A stretch of 33,744 bases of DNA from Acinetobacter brisouii (GCF_008993995.1 NZ_BKNN01000031.1:1-33744); one strand, 5' to 3'. Shown: positions 1 to 6,975, counted from the stretch's first letter. A program made the numbers and translations. The notes: generated by a model from the letters alone, not told the origin.

Positions 1-158
1 GCTTTAACTACTCTTGGACACAGCCTATGCCTTTTTTCAGGTAATACATACATTTTTGAACTTTCTAATAAATGCTCTAAATGTCTAGGCAAATTACCTG
101 CCGACTCTAAAGGCGTATGCCTCAATAGAGCCTGTAAATTATTTTGTGTAAGTTCCAT
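1..158 (-). pseudogene. Probable IS4-family transposase C-terminal fragment (runs off left edge)
   Basis: An open frame runs from an ATG at 158 leftward to the window edge (52 codons, no stop). The visible peptide begins MELTQNNLQALLRH and ends LPEKRHRLCPRVVKA. The tail resembles the 'LPxRRxRxxPRVVKxK' block I remember near the C-terminus of IS4-family transposases. The upstream catalytic part is missing: an in-frame stop at 162-164 separates this frame from an IS256-like remnant. It is best read as the 3' end of a broken transposase gene whose 5' part was lost when another element landed beside it. The family assignment rests on one motif. An intact small gene continuing beyond the window cannot be excluded. 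Confidence 0.5.
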
Positions 159-161
159 TTT

Positions 162-314
162 TTATAAATGATCTTTTAATCGATCATCGAACTGAATCGT
201 AAACCAATTCATTGCTAAACGCCAATTTTGAATTGGCATCGTCCATTTCTTCGCAGCATTTGATGTTGCTAAGTAAATGACCTTCTTTACTGAGTCAAAT
301 GAGTGTATTTGCAT
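162..314 (-). pseudogene. IS256-family transposase remnant (C-terminal end only)
   Basis: The minus-strand frame ending at a TAA (162-164) encodes about 45-50 residues containing KKVIYLATSNAAKKWTMP, then a QNWRLAMN block, and ending DDRLKDHL. The KKWTMPIxNWxxAxNxFxIxFxxRL pattern is the C-terminal signature of IS256-family (mutator-like) transposases. The catalytic DDE part is absent upstream, where cpoB already ends at 405, so this is a 3' relic and not a functional element. The frame can be opened from an ATG at 314, but homology seems to start near 297. No terminal inverted repeat was recognised at either edge. Confidence 0.7.
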
Positions 315-404
315 ACACTCATTTTTACAGCAATTTATCTTTTTTTGCTTAACTGACTGGCATTACATCATTATGATGCGCTTTTTTATGATAATTGACA
401 GAGC

Positions 405-1265
405 TTATGGTTTTTTTAGATAGCCTGCTTCCGTAGATTTTGGAAATTGTTTCAGCAGTTGTTGTCGATAAAGGTTGGCAGAAACATTGTTATGATCAAC
501 ATTTTTAGCAATGCTATAAAGTTGATATAAAGCACGAGGCGCCTTGGCTGACTGAGGGAATTGTTTAAACACAATTTCATAGTTCTTTTTAGCATTATTA
601 TAATTGGCAGGTTCTATTGCCAAATAAAATTCAGCGAGCCAAAAGTGTGCATTGCCAATATAAATGCTGTCTGGGTAATTCTTAATAAAATCCTGCATGG
701 GTTTGATGGCTTGCTTAGCACCACCTTGTTTGTAGGCATCGAGTGCTAAGGTATAAGCATCCTTTTCACTCAGCGGCTTTTTTGCTGGGGGTACTCCTGC
801 ATCTGTTGTTGGTTTAGCTACAGAAGGAGGAGTTGTAGATGTGCTGTTTGGTGCTGTTGAGTTGTTGCTTGGAGTTGCATCTGATGCACTACTATCGTCA
901 CTGGTGGCGTCTTCAGAAGCTGCTGAACCATCATCTCCATCGACTTTTTGTTGAAGGAGTTGTAAACGTTGGTCTAAGTCATTGTAATGATTGTCTAGGT
1001 CTTGGCGCTGCTGATCAATCGTATGTTGTTGCTCTTCAATCATGCCTCGCATACTACGTACCTGATTTTCAAGTTGATCAATACGCTGCATGAGTTCCCA
1101 GTTCACATTGGTAGGAACATTGCTACTTGAAGAATTCGTTATTGTCATATTGGTTGAGCCGCTACTATTATTTTGACTCAATGAAACATTTTCAATCGGT
1201 GCAGCCAAGACTGCAGCGGTAGTGGTGGCTGCTAGCAGGGCACATGCTAACTTTTTAAGCTTCAT
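405..1265 (-). CDS. cpoB: CpoB/YbgF-like periplasmic coiled-coil and TPR protein
   Basis: A 286-residue secreted protein. Residues 1-21 form a Sec signal peptide (MKLKKLACALLAA..., Ala-rich end). A coiled coil follows at about 58-108 (LMQRIDQLENQVRSMRGM, then QQLD-type heptads), then a Ser/Thr/Pro/Asn-rich linker at about 110-160. The C-terminal domain at about 165-286 has TPR-like helices typical of YbgF (KDAYTLALDAYKQGG..., AHFWLAEFYLA, KAPRALYQLYSIA). This order matches CpoB/YbgF, which works with Tol-Pal and PBP1b to couple peptidoglycan synthesis to outer-membrane constriction. The tol-pal genes are not in this window, so the role is inferred from architecture only. An AGG lies 9 bases before the ATG. 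The linker is longer than in E. coli. A generic TPR protein is the alternative. Confidence 0.75.
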   Translation of the reverse strand: MKLKKLACALLAATTTAAVLAAPIENVSLSQNNSSGSTNMTITNSSSSNVPTNVNWELMQRIDQLENQVRSMRGMIEEQQHTIDQQRQDLDNHYNDLDQRLQLLQQKVDGDDGSAASEDATSDDSSASDATPSNNSTAPNSTSTTPPSVAKPTTDAGVPPAKKPLSEKDAYTLALDAYKQGGAKQAIKPMQDFIKNYPDSIYIGNAHFWLAEFYLAIEPANYNNAKKNYEIVFKQFPQSAKAPRALYQLYSIAKNVDHNNVSANLYRQQLLKQFPKSTEAGYLKKP

Positions 1266-1464
1266 ATGAAGAACCTGAATAAATCAAAATAAGAAGGCAA
1301 AGCAAAAATGCTTGCTAAGATTTTAGCGTTTATTTATCAACTTTACTGGATTTAAAGCAAGTAAGCTTTACAAATTTTCAGCATTTCTTTGAGAGAGATT
1401 CAAGAGACACATCATTTTGGGCTAAAATAAAATCAATATGATTCTTTAATAATCAAACAGTTCT

Positions 1465-1520
1465 GATTTTATTAAAATCAATAAATTTTGTATTGCATGT
1501 TGATTAAAAATCTCTATACT
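1465..1520 (+). promoter_or_regulatory. Promoter of the SRP RNA gene
   Basis: TTGCAT (1493-1498) and TATACT (1515-1520) are separated by 16 bases, which places transcription start near 1527-1531, exactly where the SRP RNA helix begins. The 25 bases upstream are almost pure A/T, like an UP element, and include the perfect dyad GATTTTA-t-TAAAATC (1465-1479). This fits a strong constitutive stable-RNA promoter. Confidence 0.65.
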
Positions 1521-1530
1521 TGTCGTTGTA

Positions 1531-1646
<116 letters not shown>

Positions 1647-2132
1647 TTATTCTTCTTGTACACTTCTTCGTACAGCTTTCAAGATCACATCCATATCATA
1701 TCCTCGATATTGCAAAAAGCGAATTTGCTTTGCTTGTAATTTTGGATCTTTTTCGACTTGAGTTCCATATTTTTTTACTTTAAGCCGATAAGCATGTTCT
1801 AACCAATCAGTTTCTTGTACTTGTTCTTGTATGTAGTCTTGATCGACCTCTTTTTGCTGTAAAGTTTGATAAATACGTCGTGGACCTTTGCCTTTGCGTA
1901 TTTGGCTCGACAGGACTTGCTCGGCAACACGTTGGTCACTTTGATACTGATATTGACTGAGTTCTTCAATCAGTTGCTCAACTTCATTGTTGTCTTCAGC
2001 ATACTGGTTCAGTTTAGTTCTTAATTCAGCTTTAGAATATTCACGTTTACACAATAAAGCATAGGCATAGCTACGTAGACGTGCGCCTTTCATGGTTTTT
2101 TGTGGCGGATGATCTGGGTTGAAATTGCGCAT
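1647..2132 (-). CDS. recX: Recombination regulator RecX
   Basis: A 161-residue protein lying directly downstream of recA on the same strand, the classic position. RecX binds RecA filaments, caps their growth and dampens strand exchange. Visible family features are the N-terminal AYALLCKREYSKAELRTKL helix pair, the central YQSDQRVAEQVLSSQIRKGKGPRRI block (E. coli has a similar RGxGPxRI run) and the C-terminal KQIRFLQYRGYDMDVI segment. Length fits the family (about 150-170). A recA terminator hairpin at 2155-2176 lies in the 57-bp gap, so recX is probably expressed by limited readthrough. The start is supported by GGA 8-10 bases upstream. Confidence 0.93.
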   Translation of the reverse strand: MRNFNPDHPPQKTMKGARLRSYAYALLCKREYSKAELRTKLNQYAEDNNEVEQLIEELSQYQYQSDQRVAEQVLSSQIRKGKGPRRIYQTLQQKEVDQDYIQEQVQETDWLEHAYRLKVKKYGTQVEKDPKLQAKQIRFLQYRGYDMDVILKAVRRSVQEE

Positions 2133-2152
2133 TTCAGGATTCCATAAAAATC

Positions 2153-2176
2153 AAAAAACGCCCCGTAGGGCGTTTT
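2153..2176 (-). terminator. Intrinsic terminator between recA and recX
   Basis: Perfect 9-bp arms (2155-2163 and 2168-2176) around a 4-nt loop give, on the minus strand, AAAACGCCC-TACG-GGGCGTTTT followed by more T. It lies 14 bp past the recA stop and 20 bp before the recX start, so it should lower recX expression relative to recA. Confidence 0.85.
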
Positions 2177-2189
2177 AGTGGAGTTTATA

Positions 2190-3233
2190 TTAACTTTCTA
2201 AAAATTCAGCAGGTTCTTCATTCTCTTGATTTGAAGCTGCATTTGAGGTTGTTAATAATTGTTCACGAATCATACGTTCAACTTCTTGAGCCATGGCGGT
2301 ATTTTCTTCTAAATAACGAATGACGTTATTTTTACCTTGCCCAATTTTATTGCCCTGATACGAATACCAAGCACCTGCTTTTTGTACAATTTCTTGTTGA
2401 ACAGCAAGATCAACAAGTTCACCTAACTGGTTTACACCTTTGCCATATAAAATTTGGAAAAGTGCTTCTTTAAATGGAGGTGCCATTTTGTTTTTGACGA
2501 CTTTGACTTTGGTTTCTGAGCCAATGATTTCATCGCCTTCTTTGACTTGTCCAACACGGCGAATGTCTAGGCGTACAGAAGCGTAGAATTTCAGTGCATT
2601 ACCACCTGTTGTGGTTTCTGGGCTACCAAACATCACGCCAATCTTCATACGAATTTGGTTAATGAAGATCACCATACAGTTAGAGCGTTTCGCATTACCA
2701 GTGATTTTACGTAAGGCTTGGCTCATTAGACGTGCTTGTAAGCCCATATGAGAGTCGCCCATTTCACCTTCAATTTCAGCACGTGGTGTCAGTGCTGCAA
2801 CCGAATCGACAACAATCAGGTCGATTGCGCCTGAACGGACGAGCATATCTGCAATTTCAAGCGCTTGTTCACCATGATCAGGTTGGGAAACTAAGAGGTT
2901 GTCAATGTCTACACCAAGCTTACGAGCATATTGTGGATCTAAAGCATGTTCTGCATCGATAAAGGCACAGGTACCACCAGCGCGTTGACATTGGGCAATC
3001 GCTTGTAAGGTCATGGTGGTTTTACCTGATGATTCAGGACCGTAAATTTCGATGATTCGCCCTTTCGGTAAACCGCCAATTCCTAGGGCAATATCTAAAG
3101 TCAGTGAACCTGTTGAAATGGCTTCGACAGCTTGTACGGTATTGTCACCAAGGCGCATTACGGTATTTTTACCGAATTGTTTTTCAATTTGACTTAAAGC
3201 GGCATTGAGCGCTTTGCTTTTATTCTCATCCAT
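2190..3233 (-). CDS. recA: Recombinase RecA
   Basis: A 347-residue RecA that forms ATP-dependent filaments on single-stranded DNA for strand exchange and DNA-damage signalling. The Walker A loop GPESSGKT is at residues 65-72, the Walker B region [11 protein letters not shown] near 139-149, loop L1 contains [20 protein letters not shown], and L2 carries [20 protein letters not shown]. The C-terminus is acidic ([11 protein letters not shown]), as usual. Length equals other Acinetobacter RecAs. GAGG lies 8 bases before the ATG. No E. coli-like LexA box (CTGT-N8-ACAG) was seen upstream, in keeping with the known absence of LexA in Acinetobacter. Instead the leader carries a long two-tier dyad (see 3261-3321). 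Confidence 0.98.
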   Translation of the reverse strand: MDENKSKALNAALSQIEKQFGKNTVMRLGDNTVQAVEAISTGSLTLDIALGIGGLPKGRIIEIYGPESSGKTTMTLQAIAQCQRAGGTCAFIDAEHALDPQYARKLGVDIDNLLVSQPDHGEQALEIADMLVRSGAIDLIVVDSVAALTPRAEIEGEMGDSHMGLQARLMSQALRKITGNAKRSNCMVIFINQIRMKIGVMFGSPETTTGGNALKFYASVRLDIRRVGQVKEGDEIIGSETKVKVVKNKMAPPFKEALFQILYGKGVNQLGELVDLAVQQEIVQKAGAWYSYQGNKIGQGKNNVIRYLEENTAMAQEVERMIREQLLTTSNAASNQENEEPAEFLES

Positions 3234-3260
3234 CTCACAACCTCAAAAACGATGTAAATG

Positions 3261-3321
3261 TGTCACTATACTCAAAGTGGATGTTTAGGTTTGTTGCATG
3301 TCCACGATGTTCATAGTGACA
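3261..3321 (-). promoter_or_regulatory. Two-tier inverted repeat in the recA leader
   Basis: TGTCACTAT (3261-3269) and ATAGTGACA (3313-3321) are perfect 9-bp complements. Nested inside them GTGGA (3277-3281) pairs with TCCAC (3301-3305), and the two stems are separated by 7-nt tracts on each side. The dyad is about 28-88 bases upstream of the recA start codon. It could be an RNA hairpin in a long 5' UTR or a DNA operator. On the minus strand one arm contains a TATAGT that could serve as a -10 box, so the two readings make different predictions about the start of transcription. Confidence 0.55.
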
Positions 3322-3359
3322 GAATTGATTTCGATTAGCTATATAAAATTGCTGTTCTG

Positions 3360-3374
3360 CGACATGATATGTCG
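3360..3374. promoter_or_regulatory. Perfect dyad CGACAT-GAT-ATGTCG between hslR and recA
   Basis: A 15-bp odd palindrome with 6-bp perfect arms lies 2 bases beyond the hslR stop and about 130 bases upstream of recA. There is no T-run on the minus-strand 3' side, so it is a poor terminator. A protein-binding site in the distal recA promoter region is possible. Confidence 0.3.
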
Positions 3375-3376
3375 TG

Positions 3377-3820
3377 CTAAGCATCATCATGATATGACCA
3401 ATATTCAGCATACTGTTGGTCGTTTTCTTGTTTAAATTTGCCAATTTGGCGTCGATCTTTTTTGCTTGGTCGATGCTCAGGTCTTGCTAGGTTATTCATT
3501 TTTCGTTGTGTTGCAATCAGTTCCCGACGGGCGACACTGACCACGGTTTCTTCATAGAGTTGTTGTGCAATGGGGGCGGGGCCGCGTGTTTCTGTTAGCC
3601 CAATAATCATGACCGTTTTTTTATCAAAACCTTGCTGAATGGTGAGCTCCATACCTGCCCGAATTTCTTTGGAAACTTTTACCCGTTCACCTTGATGGTG
3701 GACTTTTCCGCCCTCAATCGCAGCTTTGGCTAGAGAGCGGGTTTTAAAGAAACGAGCGACCCATAGCCATTTGTCAACACGCATATGATCAGCAGGAGGG
3801 GTGTCATGCTGTTTTGTCAT
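3377..3820 (-). CDS. hslR: Ribosome-associated heat shock protein Hsp15 (S4 domain)
   Basis: A 147-residue basic protein. Residues about 13-60 form an S4 RNA-binding domain (MRVDKWLWVARFFKTRSLA, then a GGKVHHQGERVKVSKEI block). A Lys/Arg-rich tail follows (RPEHRPSKKDRRQIGKFK). Hsp15 binds 50S subunits that carry a stalled nascent chain after heat shock and helps recycle them. The E. coli order yrfG-hslR is conserved here: hslR overlaps the 3' end of the nucleotidase gene by 17 bp and is probably translationally coupled. AAGGAT lies just before the ATG. Length is slightly above the 133 residues of E. coli HslR. Confidence 0.9.
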   Translation of the reverse strand: MTKQHDTPPADHMRVDKWLWVARFFKTRSLAKAAIEGGKVHHQGERVKVSKEIRAGMELTIQQGFDKKTVMIIGLTETRGPAPIAQQLYEETVVSVARRELIATQRKMNNLARPEHRPSKKDRRQIGKFKQENDQQYAEYWSYHDDA

Positions 3821-4496
3821 GGATATCCTTATATGGTCTATTCAATGAAAGTAACTCCAGTAGGTCGGTGAGTTCTTCAACCACTGGATAATCTAGTTTA
3901 GCACTATCTCGTGCAGGCTCAAGGCTAGAGGGCTGGGCAATGGTATAAAGCTGCTGAATTCCAAAGCGTTTAGCACTGTCGAGAACACGAGCAGTATCAT
4001 CAATAAATACAGACTGTTTAGGGTCAAATGGGTAACGTTGTTGTAGTGTTGTCCAAAATTCTGGATGTTCTTTTGGATATCCAATACTTTCACTGCTAAT
4101 AATCTGTTCAAAATATTTGCTCAGACCTGTCATTTGCATTTTTAGAGCCAGGCTTGCAATGTCGGCATTGGTTACAATCCAACACTGTTGTTTATGTTGC
4201 TTTAAGGCACGTAGCAGTTCATGACAGCCTGATCTCGCTTGAATTTTATGGCGAAATTGATGCTGAAGTTGTAGTACATCGCTACCTACGATTTCTGACC
4301 AAAATTTTGAAGAATACCATTGTAAGGTGTGCTGATGTTTTTGGTAAAACTGGAAAAGCTTTTCTTGGCTATCTGCGAGTGAGCATTGATGTTGGTGTGC
4401 ATAATGCTGAGGTAGATGTTCATTCCATATAAATTGGTCAAATGCTAAATCTAACAGTGTTCCATCCATGTCGAACATGATGATTGTTTCATTCAT
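3804..4496 (-). CDS. yrfG: GMP/IMP nucleotidase, HAD superfamily (YrfG-like)
   Basis: A 230-residue HAD hydrolase. Motif I is FDMDGT (nucleophile D9, acid D11), motif II is WIVTNAD near residue 110, the conserved Lys is in GYPKEHPEFW, and motif IV is VFIDDT near residue 165. The alpha-helical cap lies between motifs I and II. YrfG in E. coli dephosphorylates GMP and IMP; the substrate here is inferred from similarity and from the conserved yrfG-hslR neighbourhood. AAGGA lies 8 bases before the start. It is first in a two-gene operon that overlaps hslR by 17 bp. Another HAD phosphatase specificity remains possible. Confidence 0.85.
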   Translation of the reverse strand: MNETIIMFDMDGTLLDLAFDQFIWNEHLPQHYAHQHQCSLADSQEKLFQFYQKHQHTLQWYSSKFWSEIVGSDVLQLQHQFRHKIQARSGCHELLRALKQHKQQCWIVTNADIASLALKMQMTGLSKYFEQIISSESIGYPKEHPEFWTTLQQRYPFDPKQSVFIDDTARVLDSAKRFGIQQLYTIAQPSSLEPARDSAKLDYPVVEELTDLLELLSLNRPYKDIHDKTA

Positions 4497-4707
4497 TTAA
4501 GCTTCCTTAAAACTTCTCACAGTTTAATTTCTCTCCATAAAAATTTCTTTAGTTTTTGAAAAATAAGAGTATTTGTTTAAAAATTGGCTCTCAAAATATT
4601 TCAAAGTTCAACTCAGAAATTCATGTACCAAATATTTTTGTGTACATATTTAAGCAGATATATTGATGGATTAGAATTGTATATCACTTCAATATTTCAA
4701 GATTACT

Positions 4708-4914
4708 ATGGTGCTTAGTGATTCTTGATTAAAGTCTAATGATGCAAAATTACCAGAAAAAGTGGCGGTTATTGCTAATTTGGACTTTTTTTCTGTCAGA
4801 ATTTCTCCAAAAGGCAAAATTGTTTTTCAGTATTGCTATGGCTTCAATGTGAAGGCAAAAAGGATTGATGTGAGTATATATCGATTAATGAGTCTGAAAG
4901 ATGTAAGAAATTAG
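4708..4914 (+). pseudogene. Decayed small gene of unknown function
   Basis: The frame opens with ATG at 4708, meets an in-frame TGA at 4726-4728, then stays open for 61 codons to a TAG at 4912-4914. The peptide after the stop looks protein-like: LPEKVAVIANLDFFSVRISP, then GKIVFQYCYGFN and DVSIYRLMSLKDVRN, with alternating hydrophobic residues suggestive of beta strands. There is no in-frame ATG near the start of the open part and no clear Shine-Dalgarno. I do not recognise the family. The simplest reading is a small protein gene broken by a nonsense mutation or by loss of its 5' end. A GTG start at 4762 would rescue only a short product. Confidence 0.4.
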
Positions 4915-5174
4915 ATCTTCTAGATTGGGCAAACATCTTTGAATGATCATGACGAAGTCGTACTTTTAGTTCTCATTTGTATATAAACTTAAATTTATGC
5001 TGGTAAAAAAATGATAAATAGACTCTAATTTTGTAATTAAAATGCGATTAATTTTTATAATATGGAAATATTTTCCATTATTTTTTAAATTTAAGGTAAA
5101 AATTATCAAAATAACTCAAAAAATCTCTGACTAAGAAAAACAATCCCATCCTGAACTCCCTAAACTATATCTCA

Positions 5175-5348
5175 AGGGTGTGAAGGGGATCGAAAAGAGT
5201 AGCATGCACCAAAGCAAAGCGTATAACGCAAGTGTGTACTCACCCAAAAGGTCTCGATTCGGCTTAGGACGCTATAAATCAAGAGTTTATAGGCATAAGG
5301 TCATCACTTACAAAGTCATGGTTGTTGAAGTTATTCCCCTGACACCCT
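5175..5348. repeat. 174-bp element closed by imperfect terminal inverted repeats
   Basis: AGGGTGT (5175-5181) is complementary to ACACCCT (5342-5348), and AGGGGA (5184-5189) to TCCCCT (5335-5340): 13 bp of closure with a 2x1 interruption. Inside there is a perfect CTATAAA-N7-TTTATAG hairpin (about 5272-5292) and a GCGT-ATA-ACGC hairpin (about 5219-5229). It is noticeably richer in G/C than the surrounding desert. It could be a small non-autonomous transposable element (MITE-like) or a structured RNA. No target-site duplication was found. Copy number elsewhere in the genome cannot be judged from this window. Confidence 0.5.
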
Positions 5349-5350
5349 AA
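5204..5350 (+). CDS. Possible 48-residue basic peptide inside the 174-bp element
   Basis: An ATG at 5204 opens 48 codons ending with TAA at 5348-5350; the frame is open from 5135. The peptide starts MHQSKAYNASVYSPKRSR and ends VVEVIPLTP, and is rich in Lys, Arg and Tyr. Its 3' half coincides with the right terminal repeat, so the stop codon lies at the element's end. Only a weak AGAG precedes the ATG. An ORF over a structured repeat is often fortuitous, so this is recorded at low confidence. If the element recurs, synonymous change between copies would show whether it is translated. Confidence 0.2.
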   Translation: MHQSKAYNASVYSPKRSRFGLGRYKSRVYRHKVITYKVMVVEVIPLTP

Positions 5351-5601
5351 AAATCTTCAAAATCTTTCTATTTTTAAAAAAATAACAGGATTAAAAAATT
5401 ATTGTCTGATGGCTAATTCATAGCTCAGTTACAAAAATATTGCCCAAAATCAGCCCATAAAATGTTTATTGAAAAACAAGGATAGTCTGTCGATGTGTTT
5501 AATTTTTAGTCAATCTAATTAATTTTCAAGTCAAGCCTAACAATTATTCTTTTTTCTAAATAATGTCATCATGAAAATTTATAGTTGGATCGTATAAAGT
5601 A

Positions 5602-5637
5602 AAAAAAAGTCATTACGACTATCGCATGACTTTTTTT
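5602..5637. terminator. Bidirectional intrinsic terminator
   Basis: Perfect 12-bp arms: A7-GTCAT (5602-5613) and ATGAC-T7 (5626-5637) around a 12-nt loop. A-run and T-run flank the stem so that it can terminate on either strand. It insulates the desert from the outer-membrane gene starting at 5732. The G/C core is short. Confidence 0.6.
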
Positions 5638-5675
5638 GAGAAGAAAAACAGTAGATTAGAAAACAGTCATCTTTT

Positions 5676-5690
5676 GTCTAAAAATTAGAC
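5676..5690. promoter_or_regulatory. Operator-like dyad GTCTAA-AAA-TTAGAC
   Basis: A perfect 6+3+6 dyad lies about 40 bp before the start codon of the outer-membrane gene at 5732. A related TAAGACTAAAG follows at 5695-5705. A position overlapping the expected promoter suggests a repressor or activator site. No regulator gene is adjacent. Confidence 0.35.
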
Positions 5691-5731
5691 ATTGTAAGAC
5701 TAAAGTAGTTTGTTATTCAAAGGATTGGAAT

Positions 5732-6595
5732 ATGAAATTTTTGAAAAATAGCCTTGTTGCTATCGCGGTTTATCTGAGTTTAAGTCAAGTTCATGCTGTA
5801 GATTTGGATGCTGGAGATTATGACTATGCACCAAGCGGCTCCAATTTAGCCATTTTGTACTATCAACATGCCACGCGTGATGCACTTTATAGTGGAAGCG
5901 ATAAGGTTGTAGGGAATTATGATCTGACTTCTGATGTGGGTATTGCACGTTATGTACATTATACCGATGTTGCAGGCATTCATATTGCCCCACAAATCTT
6001 GATTCCATTTGGACGCCTAGATGCTAGTAAGGATATTTCTGATTTGGGTTCAAGTCGTGGTTTGGGCGATATTGTTTTGGCCAACATTTTCTTTTTATAT
6101 CATGATGCTAACACACATTCGACCTTTGGCATTACCCCCTATCTATTTTTACCGACAGGCGAGTATTCATCAAATAAAGCTCTAAACTTAGGTGAAAATC
6201 GTTATAAATTGAATATTCAGGCTGCTTATACCACACGTCTAGCGCCAAAGTTGGCTTGGGATGTATCTGCGGATATGACAGTTTATGGTAAAAATACCGA
6301 CGCTGCGGGTGGCGATATCAAGCAGGATATTGGTTATCAGTTACAAACCAATACACGTTATTTCTTGAGTGATAAAGTCGATTTGCGTGCAGGAATTTCC
6401 TATAGCAATGCAGGCGATGTTAAACAGGCGGGTGTTACCACCGATGCTGCAAAACAAACCAAATTTTGGCTGGGTACAGGGATTAGCCCAACACCAACAA
6501 CCCAACTGATCGTGGCATATGGACGTGATATTAAGGTTGAAAATGGTTTTAAAGAAGATAATCGTATTAACTTAAGGTTTTTAAAAGCATTTTGA
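5732..6595 (+). CDS. Outer-membrane beta-barrel of the MetA/phenol-degradation transporter family
   Basis: A 287-residue secreted protein. Residues 1-22 are a signal peptide (MKFLKNSLVAIAVYLSL..., cut after VHA). The remainder alternates short amphipathic strands and polar turns and ends in Phe (NLRFLKAF), the usual terminal signal for outer-membrane insertion by BAM. GDIVLANIFFLYHD, TFGITPYLFLPTGEY and RYFLSDKVDLRAGISYSNAG fit the Phenol_MetA_deg family (PF13557). Members often sit beside catabolic genes and are presumed to admit hydrophobic substrates, but no such genes are adjacent, so the substrate is unknown. A terminator and an operator-like dyad upstream suggest an independently regulated single gene. 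AAAGGA precedes the ATG. Confidence 0.75.
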   Translation: MKFLKNSLVAIAVYLSLSQVHAVDLDAGDYDYAPSGSNLAILYYQHATRDALYSGSDKVVGNYDLTSDVGIARYVHYTDVAGIHIAPQILIPFGRLDASKDISDLGSSRGLGDIVLANIFFLYHDANTHSTFGITPYLFLPTGEYSSNKALNLGENRYKLNIQAAYTTRLAPKLAWDVSADMTVYGKNTDAAGGDIKQDIGYQLQTNTRYFLSDKVDLRAGISYSNAGDVKQAGVTTDAAKQTKFWLGTGISPTPTTQLIVAYGRDIKVENGFKEDNRINLRFLKAF

Positions 6596-6671
6596 TTTAA
6601 CTAATGAAAATATATCATTAATTTTCAGTTCAACTGTGATCTATATTTTTAGGAACTTTCGGTTTATGCGC

Positions 6672-6701
6672 ATGGTATCTGCCTTGTCGGAGAGATACTA
6701 T
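6672..6701 (+). promoter_or_regulatory. RNA hairpin enclosing the Shine-Dalgarno and part of the start codon
   Basis: ATGGTATCT (6672-6680) pairs with AGATACTAT (6693-6701): nine pairs including one G-U. The 12-nt loop holds the GGAG Shine-Dalgarno (6689-6692) and the 3' arm includes the A and T of the start codon at 6700. If transcribed, it would hinder initiation at the DUF6868-like gene. Confidence 0.4.
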
Positions 6702-6975
6702 GAGTTATGAGTTTCTAAGGCACGTTTTACAATACGCTACTTTAATCAATTACATTATTCTTATTTTTTGGTTTTTGATGTTGGTATTTGCACGACCATT
6801 TTTAAAACGTGTACATACACAGTGGTTTCATTTGTCAGATAATCGATTTGACATGATTAACTATGCAGGGATTGCCATAAAACGGTCAAATCTTGCTATC
6901 ATGATGGGCATAAGATTAAAAACATCAGTATATTATGGATACTCGAACTCCACTTCATTATTGTGCGGTATGTAA
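6700..6975 (+). CDS. Small membrane protein, DUF6868-like, atypical C-terminus
   Basis: A 91-residue protein. The N-terminal two-thirds resembles the DUF6868 family: a hydrophobic helix at about 12-32 (INYIILIFWFLMLVFA), then ARPFLKRVHTQWFHLS and DMINYAGIAI. Family members normally end in a second hydrophobic helix (FNLVPY-like). Here the sequence instead becomes polar after residue 58 and ends with a Ser/Tyr-rich run, and the frame overlaps the next gene by 41 bp. None of the three forward frames restores the expected helix, so a deletion or replacement of the 3' end is more likely than a simple frameshift. Function is unknown in the family. A GGAG lies 7 bases before the ATG, inside a hairpin loop. 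Confidence 0.6.
   Translation: MSYEFLRHVLQYATLINYIILIFWFLMLVFARPFLKRVHTQWFHLSDNRFDMINYAGIAIKRSNLAIMMGIRLKTSVYYGYSNSTSLLCGM

Larger units (their letters stand above)
4497..5731. other. 1.2-kb AT-rich gene-poor interval
   Basis: No normal gene fills this interval. Its contents are a decayed small coding frame (4708-4914), a 174-bp element with inverted ends (5175-5348), a bidirectional terminator (5602-5637) and an operator-like dyad (5676-5690). The DNA at 4915-5130 and 5350-5600 is very A/T rich and I see no coding potential in it. The mix of relics suggests an insertion and decay hot-spot. Confidence 0.6.

Noticed and set aside
3322-3376. LexA (SOS) box for recA
   Set aside because: No CTGT-N8-ACAG match was found upstream of recA; Acinetobacter is known to lack LexA.
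3235-3444. A 69-codon minus-strand frame between recA and hslR
   Set aside because: It shares DNA with the hslR 3' end in another frame, runs through the recA leader dyads and has no recognisable sequence.
5175-5348. 6S RNA (ssrS) as an identity for the closed element
   Set aside because: The terminal stem and length are similar, but the long paired arms and central bubble of 6S cannot be drawn, and no 5-formyltetrahydrofolate cyclo-ligase gene is adjacent.
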